NCBI RefSeq assembly: GCF_017831975.1 | Contig: NZ_JAFDSS010000001.1 | Span: 3,038,001 to 3,102,000, forward strand | Origin: Microbacterium terrae | GTDB lineage: Bacteria; Actinomycetota; Actinomycetes; Actinomycetales; Microbacteriaceae | Length of the DNA: 64,000 nt | Reading direction: 5' to 3' | In this document: positions 17,021 through 26,051 of the stretch, piece by piece | Layout of the letters: every line of letters starts with the position of its first letter | Position numbering within the stretch: position 1 is the stretch's first letter | Translations under genes and position numbers: made by a program | The notes under the pieces: generated by a model | The model's database searches: none | What the model was told of the DNA's origin: nothing | The model's input: the letters and a program-made list of their open reading frames with translations, nothing else

Positions 17021-17650
17021 TCAGTCTGCGGCGGGGCCGTCCGCCTCGACGAGCGTCAGCCAGACCGCAACGGCGACCTCGTCGGTGTCGTTGACCACGC
17101 GGTGCGGGCGCGTCGCCGCGAACGAGAGCGATCCGCCCGGCCCGAGCCGCACCGAGCCCTCGGTGAACTCGAACATCAGCTCGCCGCGCAGCACGTGGCC
17201 GCTCTCGTAGCCGGCGTGCACGAGCATCGCGCCGTCGATCGACGACGACGATCCGGGCGGGTAGGTCGATTCGAACCAGTCCACGCCGGGGAGCGCGGCC
17301 GGGGAGAGGCTGCGGTACGTGACGCCCTGACCGAGGTGGGCGCTCTCGGCGGCATCCGGCTGCGACACGAGCACGCCCTCGAGCGGCTCGGTGACGTCGG
17401 CCACGTCGCCGTCGAGCCGCGGCGCGAACACCGCGGTGTCGTCGAAGATCGACGACACCGGCACGCCCAGCACGCTCACGAGCTCGATGAGCCGGTTGAC
17501 CGACGGCTGCATCGCGCCGGTCTCGATCTGCGACAGCGCGCTCGACGAGATGCCCATCGCCTGCGCGACGGAGGCGAGCGAACGGCCGGAGGTCTGGCGG
17601 ATGCTGCGCAGTCGCGCTCCGATCTGGGTGGGGCTGTCGGTCACGCCCAT
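17021..17650 (-). CDS. XRE-family regulator with C-terminal cupin domain
   Basis: A 209-residue one-component regulator: helix-turn-helix at residues ~10-62 (SLASVAQAMGISSSALSQIE) and a cupin sensor at ~125-200 (LVHAGYESGHVLRGELMFEF). Members of this class often sense small metabolites and control nitrogen or amino-acid uptake. It lies between the ureide operon and the second ABC importer, and palindromes with the same layout lie in front of both and of itself, so it is the likely local regulator. GGGAGG precedes the ATG at 17650. Confidence 0.84.
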   Translation of the reverse strand: MGVTDSPTQIGARLRSIRQTSGRSLASVAQAMGISSSALSQIETGAMQPSVNRLIELVSVLGVPVSSIFDDTAVFAPRLDGDVADVTEPLEGVLVSQPDAAESAHLGQGVTYRSLSPAALPGVDWFESTYPPGSSSSIDGAMLVHAGYESGHVLRGELMFEFTEGSVRLGPGGSLSFAATRPHRVVNDTDEVAVAVWLTLVEADGPAAD

Positions 17651-17731
17651 GTCGCCTCCCGTGGTGCAGGTGTGCCCACATCGTAGGTGGCGAACGTGTC
17701 GATCCGTCGACGCCGTTTCCGGACGCAGGGT

Positions 17732-17749
17732 GTTAAGTCCCGACTTAAC
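17732..17749. promoter_or_regulatory. Candidate operator O3 of the XRE-cupin regulator
   Basis: GTTAAGTCCCGACTTAAC, a perfect 8-2-8 palindrome in the divergent region between the XRE gene (start 17650) and the ABC binding-protein gene (start 17875). It could control both directions. It is the best of the three copies. Confidence 0.65.
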
Positions 17750-17874
17750 GCACTCGTTACACGGGCTTCACACCCGGCGCGACCGCCGGGGTTTGAATGA
17801 GGCCAGTCCCACCAGCACCCCCGTCCACGGCCGGGCCGCCACGCGCCGGTCACCCGAATCAGGAGCATCCACCC

Positions 17875-18834
17875 ATGCCCTCTTCGCGCATGCGAATCCT
17901 CATCGCGGCAGCAGCCGCGACCGTCACAGCACTCACCCTCGCCGGCTGCAGCTCGTCGGGCGGTGACGACGCCGCCTCCGCCGAGGAGACCGTCACCGTC
18001 AAGGTCGGCACCCTCCGCGGTCAGCCGCACTTCTACCAGCCCTTCCTCTACAACGACTACGCCGAGGACGGGGTGAAGTTCGAGGTCGTCACCCTCGACA
18101 CCACGCCCGCGCTCTCCGACGCGCTGGTGTCGGGCTCGATCGACTTCGCGATCTCGGGAGTCACGCCCTCGATCGCGTCGATCGCGCAGGACCGCGACCT
18201 GAAGATCGTCGCGAGCGCGGCTGACGGCGGTTCGGGCTTCATCGGCAATGGCGAGACCTCGCTCGACGAGCTGACGGGCGAGAAGATCGGCATCATCCAG
18301 GGGTCCGCCCAGGAGGTCGCGCTGCGCCTGCTGATCGACGAGGCCGGCATGACGCCCGAGGACTTCGAGCTCACCCCGATCCCGGTGCCCGAGATGGCTG
18401 CCGCGTTCACGGCCGGCGACATCGCGGCGTTCATGGGCGTCGAGATCGGCGTCTCGATCGCGAAGGGCAACGGCGGCACCGAGGTGCTCGACCCGTACTC
18501 GACCGAGATCGGCAAGGTCAACATCGGCCTGATCACGACGGGCGCGTACATCGAGGAGAACCCCGAGGTCGTGCAGAAGGTCGTCGACACCCACGCAGCC
18601 ACCACCGAGTACATGGCCGACAACATCGAGGAGTGGCTCCCCGGAATGGTCGAGGAGTTCGGCGGCGACGAGGCGGTCTTCACCTCGGCGCTCGAGAACT
18701 TCTGGCTGCGCTCCGACCTGTCTGACGAGTACGTCGGTCAGCTCGAAGCCCTCGCCACGGCGATGGCCGAGATCGGCCTGATCGACGAAGCGCCCGGCGC
18801 CGACGACATCGTCGACACCTCGTTCGCACCGTGA
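17875..18834 (+). CDS. ABC transporter substrate-binding lipoprotein, SsuA/NrtA-like
   Basis: A 319-residue lipoprotein with signal peptide and lipobox LTLAGC at about residues 20-25, followed by an SsuA/TauA-like binding domain (VGTLRGQPHFYQPFLY onward). AGGAGC lies upstream of the ATG at 17875; a second ATG five codons later is possible. It belongs to an importer with the permease at 18915 and ATPase at 19840. The O3 palindrome 125 bp upstream suggests co-regulation with allantoin genes, so the cargo may be a ureide or a purine product. It is only distantly similar to the binding protein at 2698. Confidence 0.85.
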   Translation: MPSSRMRILIAAAAATVTALTLAGCSSSGGDDAASAEETVTVKVGTLRGQPHFYQPFLYNDYAEDGVKFEVVTLDTTPALSDALVSGSIDFAISGVTPSIASIAQDRDLKIVASAADGGSGFIGNGETSLDELTGEKIGIIQGSAQEVALRLLIDEAGMTPEDFELTPIPVPEMAAAFTAGDIAAFMGVEIGVSIAKGNGGTEVLDPYSTEIGKVNIGLITTGAYIEENPEVVQKVVDTHAATTEYMADNIEEWLPGMVEEFGGDEAVFTSALENFWLRSDLSDEYVGQLEALATAMAEIGLIDEAPGADDIVDTSFAP

Positions 18835-18840
18835 TCCGGT

Positions 18841-18875
18841 GAGCGGGGGCGGCGACCCGAACGCCGCCCCCGCTC
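18841..18875 (+). terminator. Perfect 14-bp stem-loop between binding-protein and permease genes
   Basis: GAGCGGGGGCGGCG (18841-18854) pairs with CGCCGCCCCCGCTC (18862-18875) around a 7-nt loop, followed by a pyrimidine-rich run. It sits 6 nt after the stop and 40 nt before the next gene. It is probably a partial terminator or RNA-stabilising hairpin that raises binding-protein levels over the membrane parts. Confidence 0.75.
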
Positions 18876-18914
18876 CCTTCCCCCTCCCCCTTCCCGTCTC
18901 CCGAAGGAGCCGTC

Positions 18915-19814
18915 GTGGCCGAGACCACCGACACCGCGATCGCCGACCAGGCGCCCGCCGCGGCTGCGAGCCCGGTGCGCCGGCGCCCGCCCGCCCGTCG
19001 CCCCAACAACCGCACGGGCCTCAAGCGCTTCCTCCTGGCCCTCCCGGTCCCGTTCCTGTTCCTGGTGTTCTGGCAGGTCGGACAGCAGAACGCCTGGGAG
19101 GTGCCGGTCGTCGGCATCCGCATGGAGTATCTGCCGGCACCCGCCGACGTGATCACGGCGCTGTGGAACTATGCGTTCGGCAGCGCCGACCCCGACGCGT
19201 TCTCGGGCGAGCTGTGGATCAACCTCGGCGCCTCGAGCCTGCGGGTGCTGACCGGTTTCGCGATCGCCGCGGCGATCGCCATCCCCCTCGGCATCCTCAT
19301 GGGCCGGTACTACACGATGGACTCGCTCTTCGACCCGTTCATCAACCTCTTCCGCCCGATTCCCGCGACCGCGTGGGTGCCGCTCGTCGGACTCCTCATC
19401 GGCTGGGGCGACCAGGCCACCGTCTTCCTCATCGCCCTGTCGGCCTTCTTCCCGATCGTGCTCGGCGCGATCAGCGGCTCGAAGGAGGTGCCTCCGCGAC
19501 TCATCGAGGCCGGGCAGATGCTAGGCGCTCGCAAGTGGGAGGTGCTCGCCCAGGTCGTCGTGCCGGCATCCGCCGCCGCCGTCATGAACGGTCTGCGCGT
19601 CGGCCTCGGCATCGCCTGGGTGGTGCTCGTGCTCGGCGAGTCGGTCGGCGTGAGCGTCGGCCTCGGAGCCGACATCATCCTCGCCCGTGACGTGGTGCGC
19701 ACCGACCAGGTGGTGGTGGGCATGATCGTGATCGGCGCCGCCGGCTTCCTCTCGGATCGCCTCCTCGTCGGGGCGTTCCGCCTCGGCACGCGCGGCCGCC
19801 CCCTCATCAAGTGA
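18915..19814 (+). CDS. ABC transporter permease, SsuC/TauC type
   Basis: A 299-residue membrane protein with a ~45-residue Ala/Arg/Pro-rich N-terminal tail, then about six membrane segments. The EAA-like loop is at EAGQMLGARKWEVLAQVVVPASAAA. It starts with GTG at 18915 preceded by GAAGGA. It is the only permease of this importer, so the pore would be a homodimer, unlike the two-permease importer at 2698-6404. Confidence 0.86.
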   Translation: MAETTDTAIADQAPAAAASPVRRRPPARRPNNRTGLKRFLLALPVPFLFLVFWQVGQQNAWEVPVVGIRMEYLPAPADVITALWNYAFGSADPDAFSGELWINLGASSLRVLTGFAIAAAIAIPLGILMGRYYTMDSLFDPFINLFRPIPATAWVPLVGLLIGWGDQATVFLIALSAFFPIVLGAISGSKEVPPRLIEAGQMLGARKWEVLAQVVVPASAAAVMNGLRVGLGIAWVVLVLGESVGVSVGLGADIILARDVVRTDQVVVGMIVIGAAGFLSDRLLVGAFRLGTRGRPLIK

Positions 19815-19839
19815 CCCTGCGGACCAACGGAGAACCGAC

Positions 19840-20640
19840 ATGAGCATCGACACCCCCGCACACACCTCGGCCGCCGTCGACATCGTCGACCTCGGAAAGC
19901 GCTACGGGCCCGAGTGGGCCGGCGTGCAGGCGGTCGCCGACGTCGACCTGCACATCGACTCCGGCGAATTCGTCGCCGTGGTCGGGGCCTCGGGCTGCGG
20001 TAAGAGCACGGTGCTGCGCATCCTCGCCGGCTTCGAAGAGGCGACGAGCGGCTCCATCGCACTCGGCGGCGCCCCGATAACCGGTCCCGGCCCCGAGCGG
20101 GGCGTGGTCTTCCAGGACTACGGACTGTTCCCCTGGCTCACCGTGCGCGAGAACGTCGCCTACGGGCCGCGACGCCGACGGGTGCCGCGCGCCCGGGTGG
20201 CCGAACTCGTCGACCGCTACATCGAGGCCGTCGGCCTCACCCGCTTCGCCGGCAAGTACCCCGGACAGCTGTCGGGCGGGATGCAGCAGCGGGTCGCGAT
20301 CGCGCGCGTGCTCGCCAACGAGCCCAAGGTGCTCCTGATGGACGAGCCGTTCGGCGCGCTCGACGCCCTGACCCGGTCCGATCTGCAGGCCGAACTCAAG
20401 CGCATCCACCGCGAGACCCGCACCACCGTCCTTTTCATCACGCACTCGATCGAAGAGGCGGTCTTCCTCGCCGACCGGGTCGTCGTGATGACCGGCGGCG
20501 CCGCACACGGAGTCCCCGGACACATCAACCGCATCGTCGACATCGACCTGCCCGACCAGCGCGACATCACGAGCCCCGCCTTCAACGAGTACAAGCGCGA
20601 GATCTCCGACCTCGTGCACGCCGTGGTGGAGCCGGTCTGA
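19840..20640 (+). CDS. ABC transporter ATP-binding protein, SsuB/TauB type
   Basis: A 266-residue ATPase with Walker A GASGCGKST near residue 50, signature LSGGMQQRVAIARVL near 147 and Walker [13 protein letters not shown] near 168. It drives the importer whose permease ends 25 nt upstream. The regulator gene at 20681 follows after 40 nt with its own promoter-like sequence. Confidence 0.88.
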   Translation: MSIDTPAHTSAAVDIVDLGKRYGPEWAGVQAVADVDLHIDSGEFVAVVGASGCGKSTVLRILAGFEEATSGSIALGGAPITGPGPERGVVFQDYGLFPWLTVRENVAYGPRRRRVPRARVAELVDRYIEAVGLTRFAGKYPGQLSGGMQQRVAIARVLANEPKVLLMDEPFGALDALTRSDLQAELKRIHRETRTTVLFITHSIEEAVFLADRVVVMTGGAAHGVPGHINRIVDIDLPDQRDITSPAFNEYKREISDLVHAVVEPV

Positions 20641-20668
20641 GCCGCATGCGCCGCCGCGCGTCACGGCA

Positions 20669-20674
20669 CAGAAT
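20669..20674 (+). promoter_or_regulatory. Possible leaderless -10 of the LuxR-type gene
   Basis: CAGAAT lies 6 nt before the ATG at 20681. The spacing matches the other leaderless starts in this window, though the first base deviates from TANNNT. Confidence 0.35.
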
Positions 20675-20680
20675 GGATCC

Positions 20681-21718
20681 ATGACGCGGGACGGGTCGAT
20701 GCTGAGCGGTCTCGGCATCGACGGCACTGCCACCGACGACGAGGTGTACCGGTTCATCGTCGGCAACATCGGCGCGAGCGCCGACGACGTCGCCCGGGCC
20801 ATCGACCGGAGCCCGAAGAAGGTGCTCCGCAGCATCCGGCGCCTGCGCGACCTCGGACTCATCTCGCCGTCCAGGCTCGCCCCTGAAGACGGAGTCGACT
20901 CCGCCGATGATCCCGCGGCGCGGTGGCGGGCGACCGCGCCCGACGCGGCGCTCGGCCCGGTGCTCCGCCGCGCGCGCAGACGCCTCCACCACGCCGAGGC
21001 GGCCCTGTACGACCTGGTCGACCTCTACCAGCGCGAGCACGTCGCCGAATCGCCGTCGGACTACCTCGAGCTCATCGAGGGACGCGACGCTCAGGCCCAC
21101 CGCCTCCGCCAGCTCCAGCGCGGTGCCCGCGTCACGATCGACGCGTTCCAGACCGGACGCAACGCGGTCATCGACATCGCCACGGCGATCAGGGCGCCCA
21201 ACCTCGTCAACCCGGTCGAGGCGGCCCCGGCCGATCCGGGAGAATCCCCCGATGGCCTCCCGCCGGTCGCCTTCCGAGTGGTGGCCGACGGCGACTTCCT
21301 CACCGAGCCGGAGGCCCTGCGCGCCCTCGACAACCGGGTGGCGATGGGGCACGAGGTGCGCATCGCGGATGCTCCGCTCATCAAGCTCGCGATCGCCGAC
21401 GGCAACGTCGGGATGTTGCAGGTCAGCGCGACGACGGCGGTCGTGCTCCACCGCCCGCTGGTGGTGCTCGGAATCGAGCTGTTCGAATCGGTGTGGCGTC
21501 ACGCCCGCCCGTACGAGCCGGGCACGACGCCCCTCGAGCCGGCCGACCGACGACTCCTCCAGCTCATGCTCGCCGGACTCACCGACACGGCGATGGCGCG
21601 GCAGCTCGACATCTCGCCGCGCACCGTGCAGCGCCGGCTGCGTGCTCTCATGGACGAGGCGAGGGTCACAACGCGGTCGCAGCTGGGCTGGCACGCCCTG
21701 CGCAGCAACTGGGTCTGA
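20681..21718 (+). CDS. Transcriptional regulator with TrmB-like N-terminal and LuxR-type C-terminal HTH
   Basis: A 345-residue protein. Residues ~20-65 look like a winged helix (ASADDVARAIDRSPKKVLRS), the middle (~90-270) resembles the regulatory part of TrmB/LuxR-like actinobacterial proteins, and residues ~285-340 form a LuxR helix-turn-helix (LMLAGLTDTAMARQLDISPR, TVQRRLRALMDEA). It has no receiver domain. Position suggests control of the ABC importer or the downstream protease; neither is shown. Confidence 0.72.
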   Translation: MTRDGSMLSGLGIDGTATDDEVYRFIVGNIGASADDVARAIDRSPKKVLRSIRRLRDLGLISPSRLAPEDGVDSADDPAARWRATAPDAALGPVLRRARRRLHHAEAALYDLVDLYQREHVAESPSDYLELIEGRDAQAHRLRQLQRGARVTIDAFQTGRNAVIDIATAIRAPNLVNPVEAAPADPGESPDGLPPVAFRVVADGDFLTEPEALRALDNRVAMGHEVRIADAPLIKLAIADGNVGMLQVSATTAVVLHRPLVVLGIELFESVWRHARPYEPGTTPLEPADRRLLQLMLAGLTDTAMARQLDISPRTVQRRLRALMDEARVTTRSQLGWHALRSNWV

Positions 21719-21734
21719 GTTCCGTCGCCCCCGT

Positions 21735-21748
21735 GGCGAGATCTCGCC
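21735..21748. promoter_or_regulatory. 14-bp perfect palindrome upstream of the secreted protease
   Basis: GGCGAGATCTCGCC lies 17 bp after the regulator stop and 80 bp before the protease ATG. It could be an operator for the LuxR-type protein or a small terminator. No more can be said from sequence. Confidence 0.35.
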
Positions 21749-21827
21749 GTGGCATCAGTTCGCCGCGCGATCGGCTGTCGGTCGTCCGTCCGCTCCCGCA
21801 GGGTGGAATCGACCCGAAGGGACTGGC

Positions 21828-24800
21828 ATGCAACATCACCCGCGCATCCTGCGCATCTTCGCCGCCACGGCTGCAGCAGCGGCCCTCACCGCGGCATCCG
21901 CACTCACCGTCACCACCGCGTCCGCCGAGGAGCCCGCTCCCGCGGAGCTGGCCGAGACGGCGAGCGGATCGCGCGCGGTCTCGTTCACCCTCGTCACCGG
22001 CGACGTCGTCCACGCGACCGTCGGCGCGGACGGCGACCTCGGCGCACTGCGCCTCGAGAGCGCCGACGGCGTCGAGGAGGTGTGGTCGACCTGGATCGAC
22101 GGCGACAGCACCTACGTCGTGCCCGCCGATGTGCAGTCCCTCGTCGACGACGGCACGCTCGACCGCCGCCTGTTCGACATCGCGCAGCTGTGGGCCGACG
22201 GGTACGACGACGCGTCGACCGAGACGCTCCCCGTGATCGTCGAGTACGCCGAGGGCGCCCCCGCGAGCCGGAGCGCGATCCGCGGCACCACGGTGACGGC
22301 CGACTTCGACGAGATCGGCGCCGATGCCCTCGCCGTGTCGAAGGAGCGCGCCGCTGCGGCCTGGGCGAGTCTCAACCCGGCAGCAGGGGCGCGCAGCAGC
22401 GCGGGCGTCGAGCGCATCTGGCTCGACGCCAAGGTCGAGGGCACCGCGCTCCTCGACGGGCTCACCCCCACCGTGCCGCTGACCGGCGCCGACGTCGCCC
22501 ACGAGCTCGGCTTCGACGGCACCGGCGTGACTGTCGCCGTCCTCGACACGGGCTACGACCAGAAGCACGTCGACTTCGACGGGCAGGTCGCAGGCAGCGC
22601 CTCGTTCGTGACGAACCAGGCCGTGCAGGACGGCAACGGCCACGGCACCCACACCGCGTCGAGCGTCGCCGGCACCGGTGCCGCCTCGGACGGCACCTAT
22701 GCCGGCATGGCGCCCGGAGCCGATCTTCTGATCGGCAAGGTGCTCGGAGACGACGGCAGCGGTCAGAGCTCGTGGATCATGGCGGGCATGCAGTGGGCGG
22801 TCGACCAGGGGGCCGACGTCGTGTCGATGTCGCTCGGCAACTCCTCGAACACGGTCTGCGCCGGACCGGATGTCGCCCTCGTCGAGGCGCTGTCCGACCG
22901 GGCCCTGTTCGTCATCGCCGCCGGGAACGAGGGTCTGCGCGCCCAGGTCTCGACGCCCGGATGCGCCCCCTCGGCGCTCACCGTCGGCGCCCTGGACCGT
23001 GACGACGTGACCGCGCCGTTCTCCAGCCGCGGCCCGTCGGTGGGCGGCACAGCCGCCAAGCCCGACATCGCCTCCCAGGGTGTCGACGTCGTCGCCGCCC
23101 GCACCGGCGGCGGTGCCGACATGCCGTACGTCGCATACTCGGGCACCTCGATGGCCACGCCCCACGTCGCCGGAGGCGCCGCACTGGTCCTTCAGGCTCA
23201 CCCCGACCTGACGCCGGCCGAGCTCAAGGCGCGCCTGACGTCGTCGGCGTCCGCGGTCGACGAGCCCGTGCTCGAGCAGGGCGCGGGCCCGATGGACGTC
23301 GGCCGCGCCGTCGCGCAGGCGGTCTCGGGTGCTCCGGGCCGGCAACTCGCGACCTTCGCGTACCCGCAGTCGGGCCTCGGCACCAAGCAGTCGAAGGTCA
23401 CGCTGACCAACTCCTCCGCCGACGACATCGCGCTCGACCTCGAGCTCCAGGCCTTCGGCGACGACGGCAGCAGCGTCCCCGGCGCGATGTTCAAGCTCGG
23501 CACGAAGAAGAACGCGATCGTGGTGCCCGCAGGCGACTCGATCGACGTGCCGATCACCATCGACCCGTCGGTCAAGCTGCAGGCCGGCGACTACGGCACC
23601 GTCACCGCCCGCCTCATCGGAACCGGTGCGGACGGCGAGCGCGTCACCGTGCCGTTCTCGGTCGTGATGGAGGGGCCGACCGCGAAGGTCACCGTCGTGA
23701 CCAAGGACCGCCGCGGTGCATCGCCCGACACCATCTCCTCGTTCCGGGTCATCAACGTCGAGGACGGCACCTCAGGGGGCTACGGCGTCGGGACGGGCAG
23801 CGTCGTGCTCACCCTGCCGCACGGCAGCTACGACTTCGGCGCCACCATCCTCACCCGTGATGCCCCCGGGGCCGGAAGCCTCGTCGAGTCGGTCACCCAG
23901 CTGTACGAGCACGCCGTGAAGATCACGGGCGACACCACAATCGTGCTCGACGCGCAGGAGGCGACCCAGCTGAGCTGGAAGGCTCCGCAGGCAACCGAGC
24001 CCCGCGGCTTCTCGATCGGCTACACCTACGGCCTGATGGAGAACGGCGGGTCGAAGACCGGATCGCTCACCACGGTGCCCTCGTACGTCAAGCAGCTGTT
24101 CACGAAGAAGGAGAACGTCGACGACCGCTTCACGTTCGAGGCCACGGCCCGACTCGTCGCACCCGGCCTCGAGATGACCTCGTCGGGCGGTCGCACCGTC
24201 GACGATGTCGCGGTGGTCTACGCCCCCGAGTACGACGGCGCCGGCTCGGCCGAGCTCGTCAATGTCGGTCCGGGCACGGCGGCGAACCTCGCGGCCGCCG
24301 ACGTCGAGGGCAGGATCGTCCTCATCGACGGCTCAACCTCGGTGCAGGGCGGAAACTCCTTGCAGTGGAGCAACGAGCTGAGCGGCCGCGGGGCCAAGGG
24401 CGTCATCGCCTACTCGTCGTCGGCATCCGGCCGCGTGCAGATCACGGGCGCGGGCGTGACCCTGCCGATGGCCACGATCACCCGGGCCGACGCCGACGCG
24501 CTGATCGCCGAGCTCGAGGCCGGCCCGGTCACCATGACCTGGGACGGCAGCGCGGCGGGCTCGAGCCCGTACGTGTACAACGTCGCGACGGTCGTCGACG
24601 GCAAGGTTCCCTCCGGTGTCCAGCGCCTCCGCGAGGACGACCTCGCGGAGGTCCCGACGAAGTACTACACGATGGCGGCTGAGTCGAACACCTGGTACCT
24701 CGACATCTCGCTCGAGATGCCCGGGGCGACCTCGGTGTACGCCTCGGGGTCGATGCTCCCGGCGAACGCGCCGCTCGAGCGGACGGAGTACTACACCGCC

Positions 24801-25886
24801 TCGCCCGACGTGACCTGGACGACGATCAGCCGCATGACGTCGAACATCGCCAACGCCGCATCATTCGACGGCCCGCGCACCTACGAGGCCGGAACGACCG
24901 AGCCGACGTCGTGGTTCAAGACGCCGCTCGGCGCATCGGCGAACACCTTCGGTGCGCCGATCCTCAACCGCGACCGCAACGGACTCGAGCTCACGCTCGG
25001 GTGGTGGGGAGACGCGGCCGGGCACGACTCGACCGGCTACATCTACGCCGACAGTCGCACGCGCGGCGTGTGGGTCGACGGCACGGCGACCACGCCGGCG
25101 GCCGGCGTCTACGCGGTGCCCGAATCGGGTGCGGAGGTGCGCGTGCAGCAGGCGTTCACGCGTCGGCTGCTGACCACGCAGAAGCTCGGCGCCGCGTACA
25201 CGACCGACTGGACGTTCCGCACCGACCGGTCGCTGCAGGGCGCTCAAGCGGTGCTCGTCCCGTCGGTCGACGTCTCCATGGATCTGACCAGCCGAGTGCT
25301 CTCCGGCACCGACGCGGAGATCGTGCTGGGCGCGGTGGACGACTCCACCGGCGAGGCGGCCGACCTGTCGTCGGTCACCCTGCAGTACGCCACCGGCGCC
25401 CAGGCGACGGTCGCAGCGGTCACCGCGTGGACCGACGTCGCGGTGACGCGGGGCGACGACGGCACTTGGCGCGCGAACGTGCCCAACGACGTGCCGGCCG
25501 GCACCTTCGTGCACCTGCGCACGAAGATGACCGGCGCCGACGGCTCGACCGTGCAGCAGACGACGATCCGCTCGTACGAGGTCGGCGGCCGCATCGACGC
25601 GAAGGTCAGCGCCCGCAGCCAGTGCGTGAACGGCAAGGTCGCGGTGGCGGTGCATGCGCTCAACCGCAGCGACGTCACCGCCGACATCACCCTCACCACG
25701 CCGTTCGGGTCGACGACCGTCGCCGACGTGGAGGCGGGGAAGGCCGCGTACAAGCTGTTCGACACGGGCGTGCAGCGCCTGCGCGACGGCGGCTCAGCAA
25801 AGGTCACGGCAGCGGGCACCGTCGGCACCCTGGCGGTCACGACGGAGTATGACGCCGCCTACGACGCCCTGCGCTGCACGGGCTGA
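21828..25886 (+). CDS. Secreted S8 subtilisin-like serine protease, 1352 residues
   Basis: A large exported protease. A signal peptide (residues 1-33, ending ASAEE) is followed by a propeptide-like region to about 215. The S8 catalytic domain (~228-505) carries Asp240 in VLDTGYD, His272 in GHGTH, oxyanion Asn367 in AAGNEG and Ser441 in GTSMATPH. A PA (protease-associated) domain appears at ~800-895, and beta-rich regions extend to the C-terminus. No transmembrane anchor or sorting motif is seen, so it is probably released. GAAGGG precedes the ATG at 21828. Strong terminator at 25906. Probably degrades extracellular protein for nitrogen. Confidence 0.88.
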   Translation: MQHHPRILRIFAATAAAAALTAASALTVTTASAEEPAPAELAETASGSRAVSFTLVTGDVVHATVGADGDLGALRLESADGVEEVWSTWIDGDSTYVVPADVQSLVDDGTLDRRLFDIAQLWADGYDDASTETLPVIVEYAEGAPASRSAIRGTTVTADFDEIGADALAVSKERAAAAWASLNPAAGARSSAGVERIWLDAKVEGTALLDGLTPTVPLTGADVAHELGFDGTGVTVAVLDTGYDQKHVDFDGQVAGSASFVTNQAVQDGNGHGTHTASSVAGTGAASDGTYAGMAPGADLLIGKVLGDDGSGQSSWIMAGMQWAVDQGADVVSMSLGNSSNTVCAGPDVALVEALSDRALFVIAAGNEGLRAQVSTPGCAPSALTVGALDRDDVTAPFSSRGPSVGGTAAKPDIASQGVDVVAARTGGGADMPYVAYSGTSMATPHVAGGAALVLQAHPDLTPAELKARLTSSASAVDEPVLEQGAGPMDVGRAVAQAVSGAPGRQLATFAYPQSGLGTKQSKVTLTNSSADDIALDLELQAFGDDGSSVPGAMFKLGTKKNAIVVPAGDSIDVPITIDPSVKLQAGDYGTVTARLIGTGADGERVTVPFSVVMEGPTAKVTVVTKDRRGASPDTISSFRVINVEDGTSGGYGVGTGSVVLTLPHGSYDFGATILTRDAPGAGSLVESVTQLYEHAVKITGDTTIVLDAQEATQLSWKAPQATEPRGFSIGYTYGLMENGGSKTGSLTTVPSYVKQLFTKKENVDDRFTFEATARLVAPGLEMTSSGGRTVDDVAVVYAPEYDGAGSAELVNVGPGTAANLAAADVEGRIVLIDGSTSVQGGNSLQWSNELSGRGAKGVIAYSSSASGRVQITGAGVTLPMATITRADADALIAELEAGPVTMTWDGSAAGSSPYVYNVATVVDGKVPSGVQRLREDDLAEVPTKYYTMAAESNTWYLDISLEMPGATSVYASGSMLPANAPLERTEYYTASPDVTWTTISRMTSNIANAASFDGPRTYEAGTTEPTSWFKTPLGASANTFGAPILNRDRNGLELTLGWWGDAAGHDSTGYIYADSRTRGVWVDGTATTPAAGVYAVPESGAEVRVQQAFTRRLLTTQKLGAAYTTDWTFRTDRSLQGAQAVLVPSVDVSMDLTSRVLSGTDAEIVLGAVDDSTGEAADLSSVTLQYATGAQATVAAVTAWTDVAVTRGDDGTWRANVPNDVPAGTFVHLRTKMTGADGSTVQQTTIRSYEVGGRIDAKVSARSQCVNGKVAVAVHALNRSDVTADITLTTPFGSTTVADVEAGKAAYKLFDTGVQRLRDGGSAKVTAAGTVGTLAVTTEYDAAYDALRCTG

Positions 25887-25905
25887 TCCCCATCTGGGCG
25901 GGATC

Positions 25906-25938
25906 GACGGGCGGGGTCGCATCGCGGCCCCGCCCGTC
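25906..25938. terminator. Terminator hairpin after the protease
   Basis: GACGGGCGGGG (25906-25916) pairs with CCCCGCCCGTC (25928-25938); the inner bases can extend the stem. There is no U-run, as is common in this phylum. It separates the protease from uraD. Confidence 0.7.
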
Positions 25939-26038
25939 GGCCTGCGCCCGGAAGCACAGCCTGCCCGTGCCATCGGGGCTCCCGGCGGCGGTCACACGCA
26001 GGACACAGCGCGGTAACACCGGGCCGACTCGATCCCGG

Positions 26039-26044
26039 TAGCCT
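26039..26044 (+). promoter_or_regulatory. Leaderless -10 box of the uricase operon
   Basis: TAGCCT ends 7 nt before a GTG at 26052. This fits the leaderless spacing seen elsewhere in the window and supports GTG 26052 over the in-frame ATG at 26064 as the start of uraD. Confidence 0.5.
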
Positions 26045-26051
26045 CGGCGCG

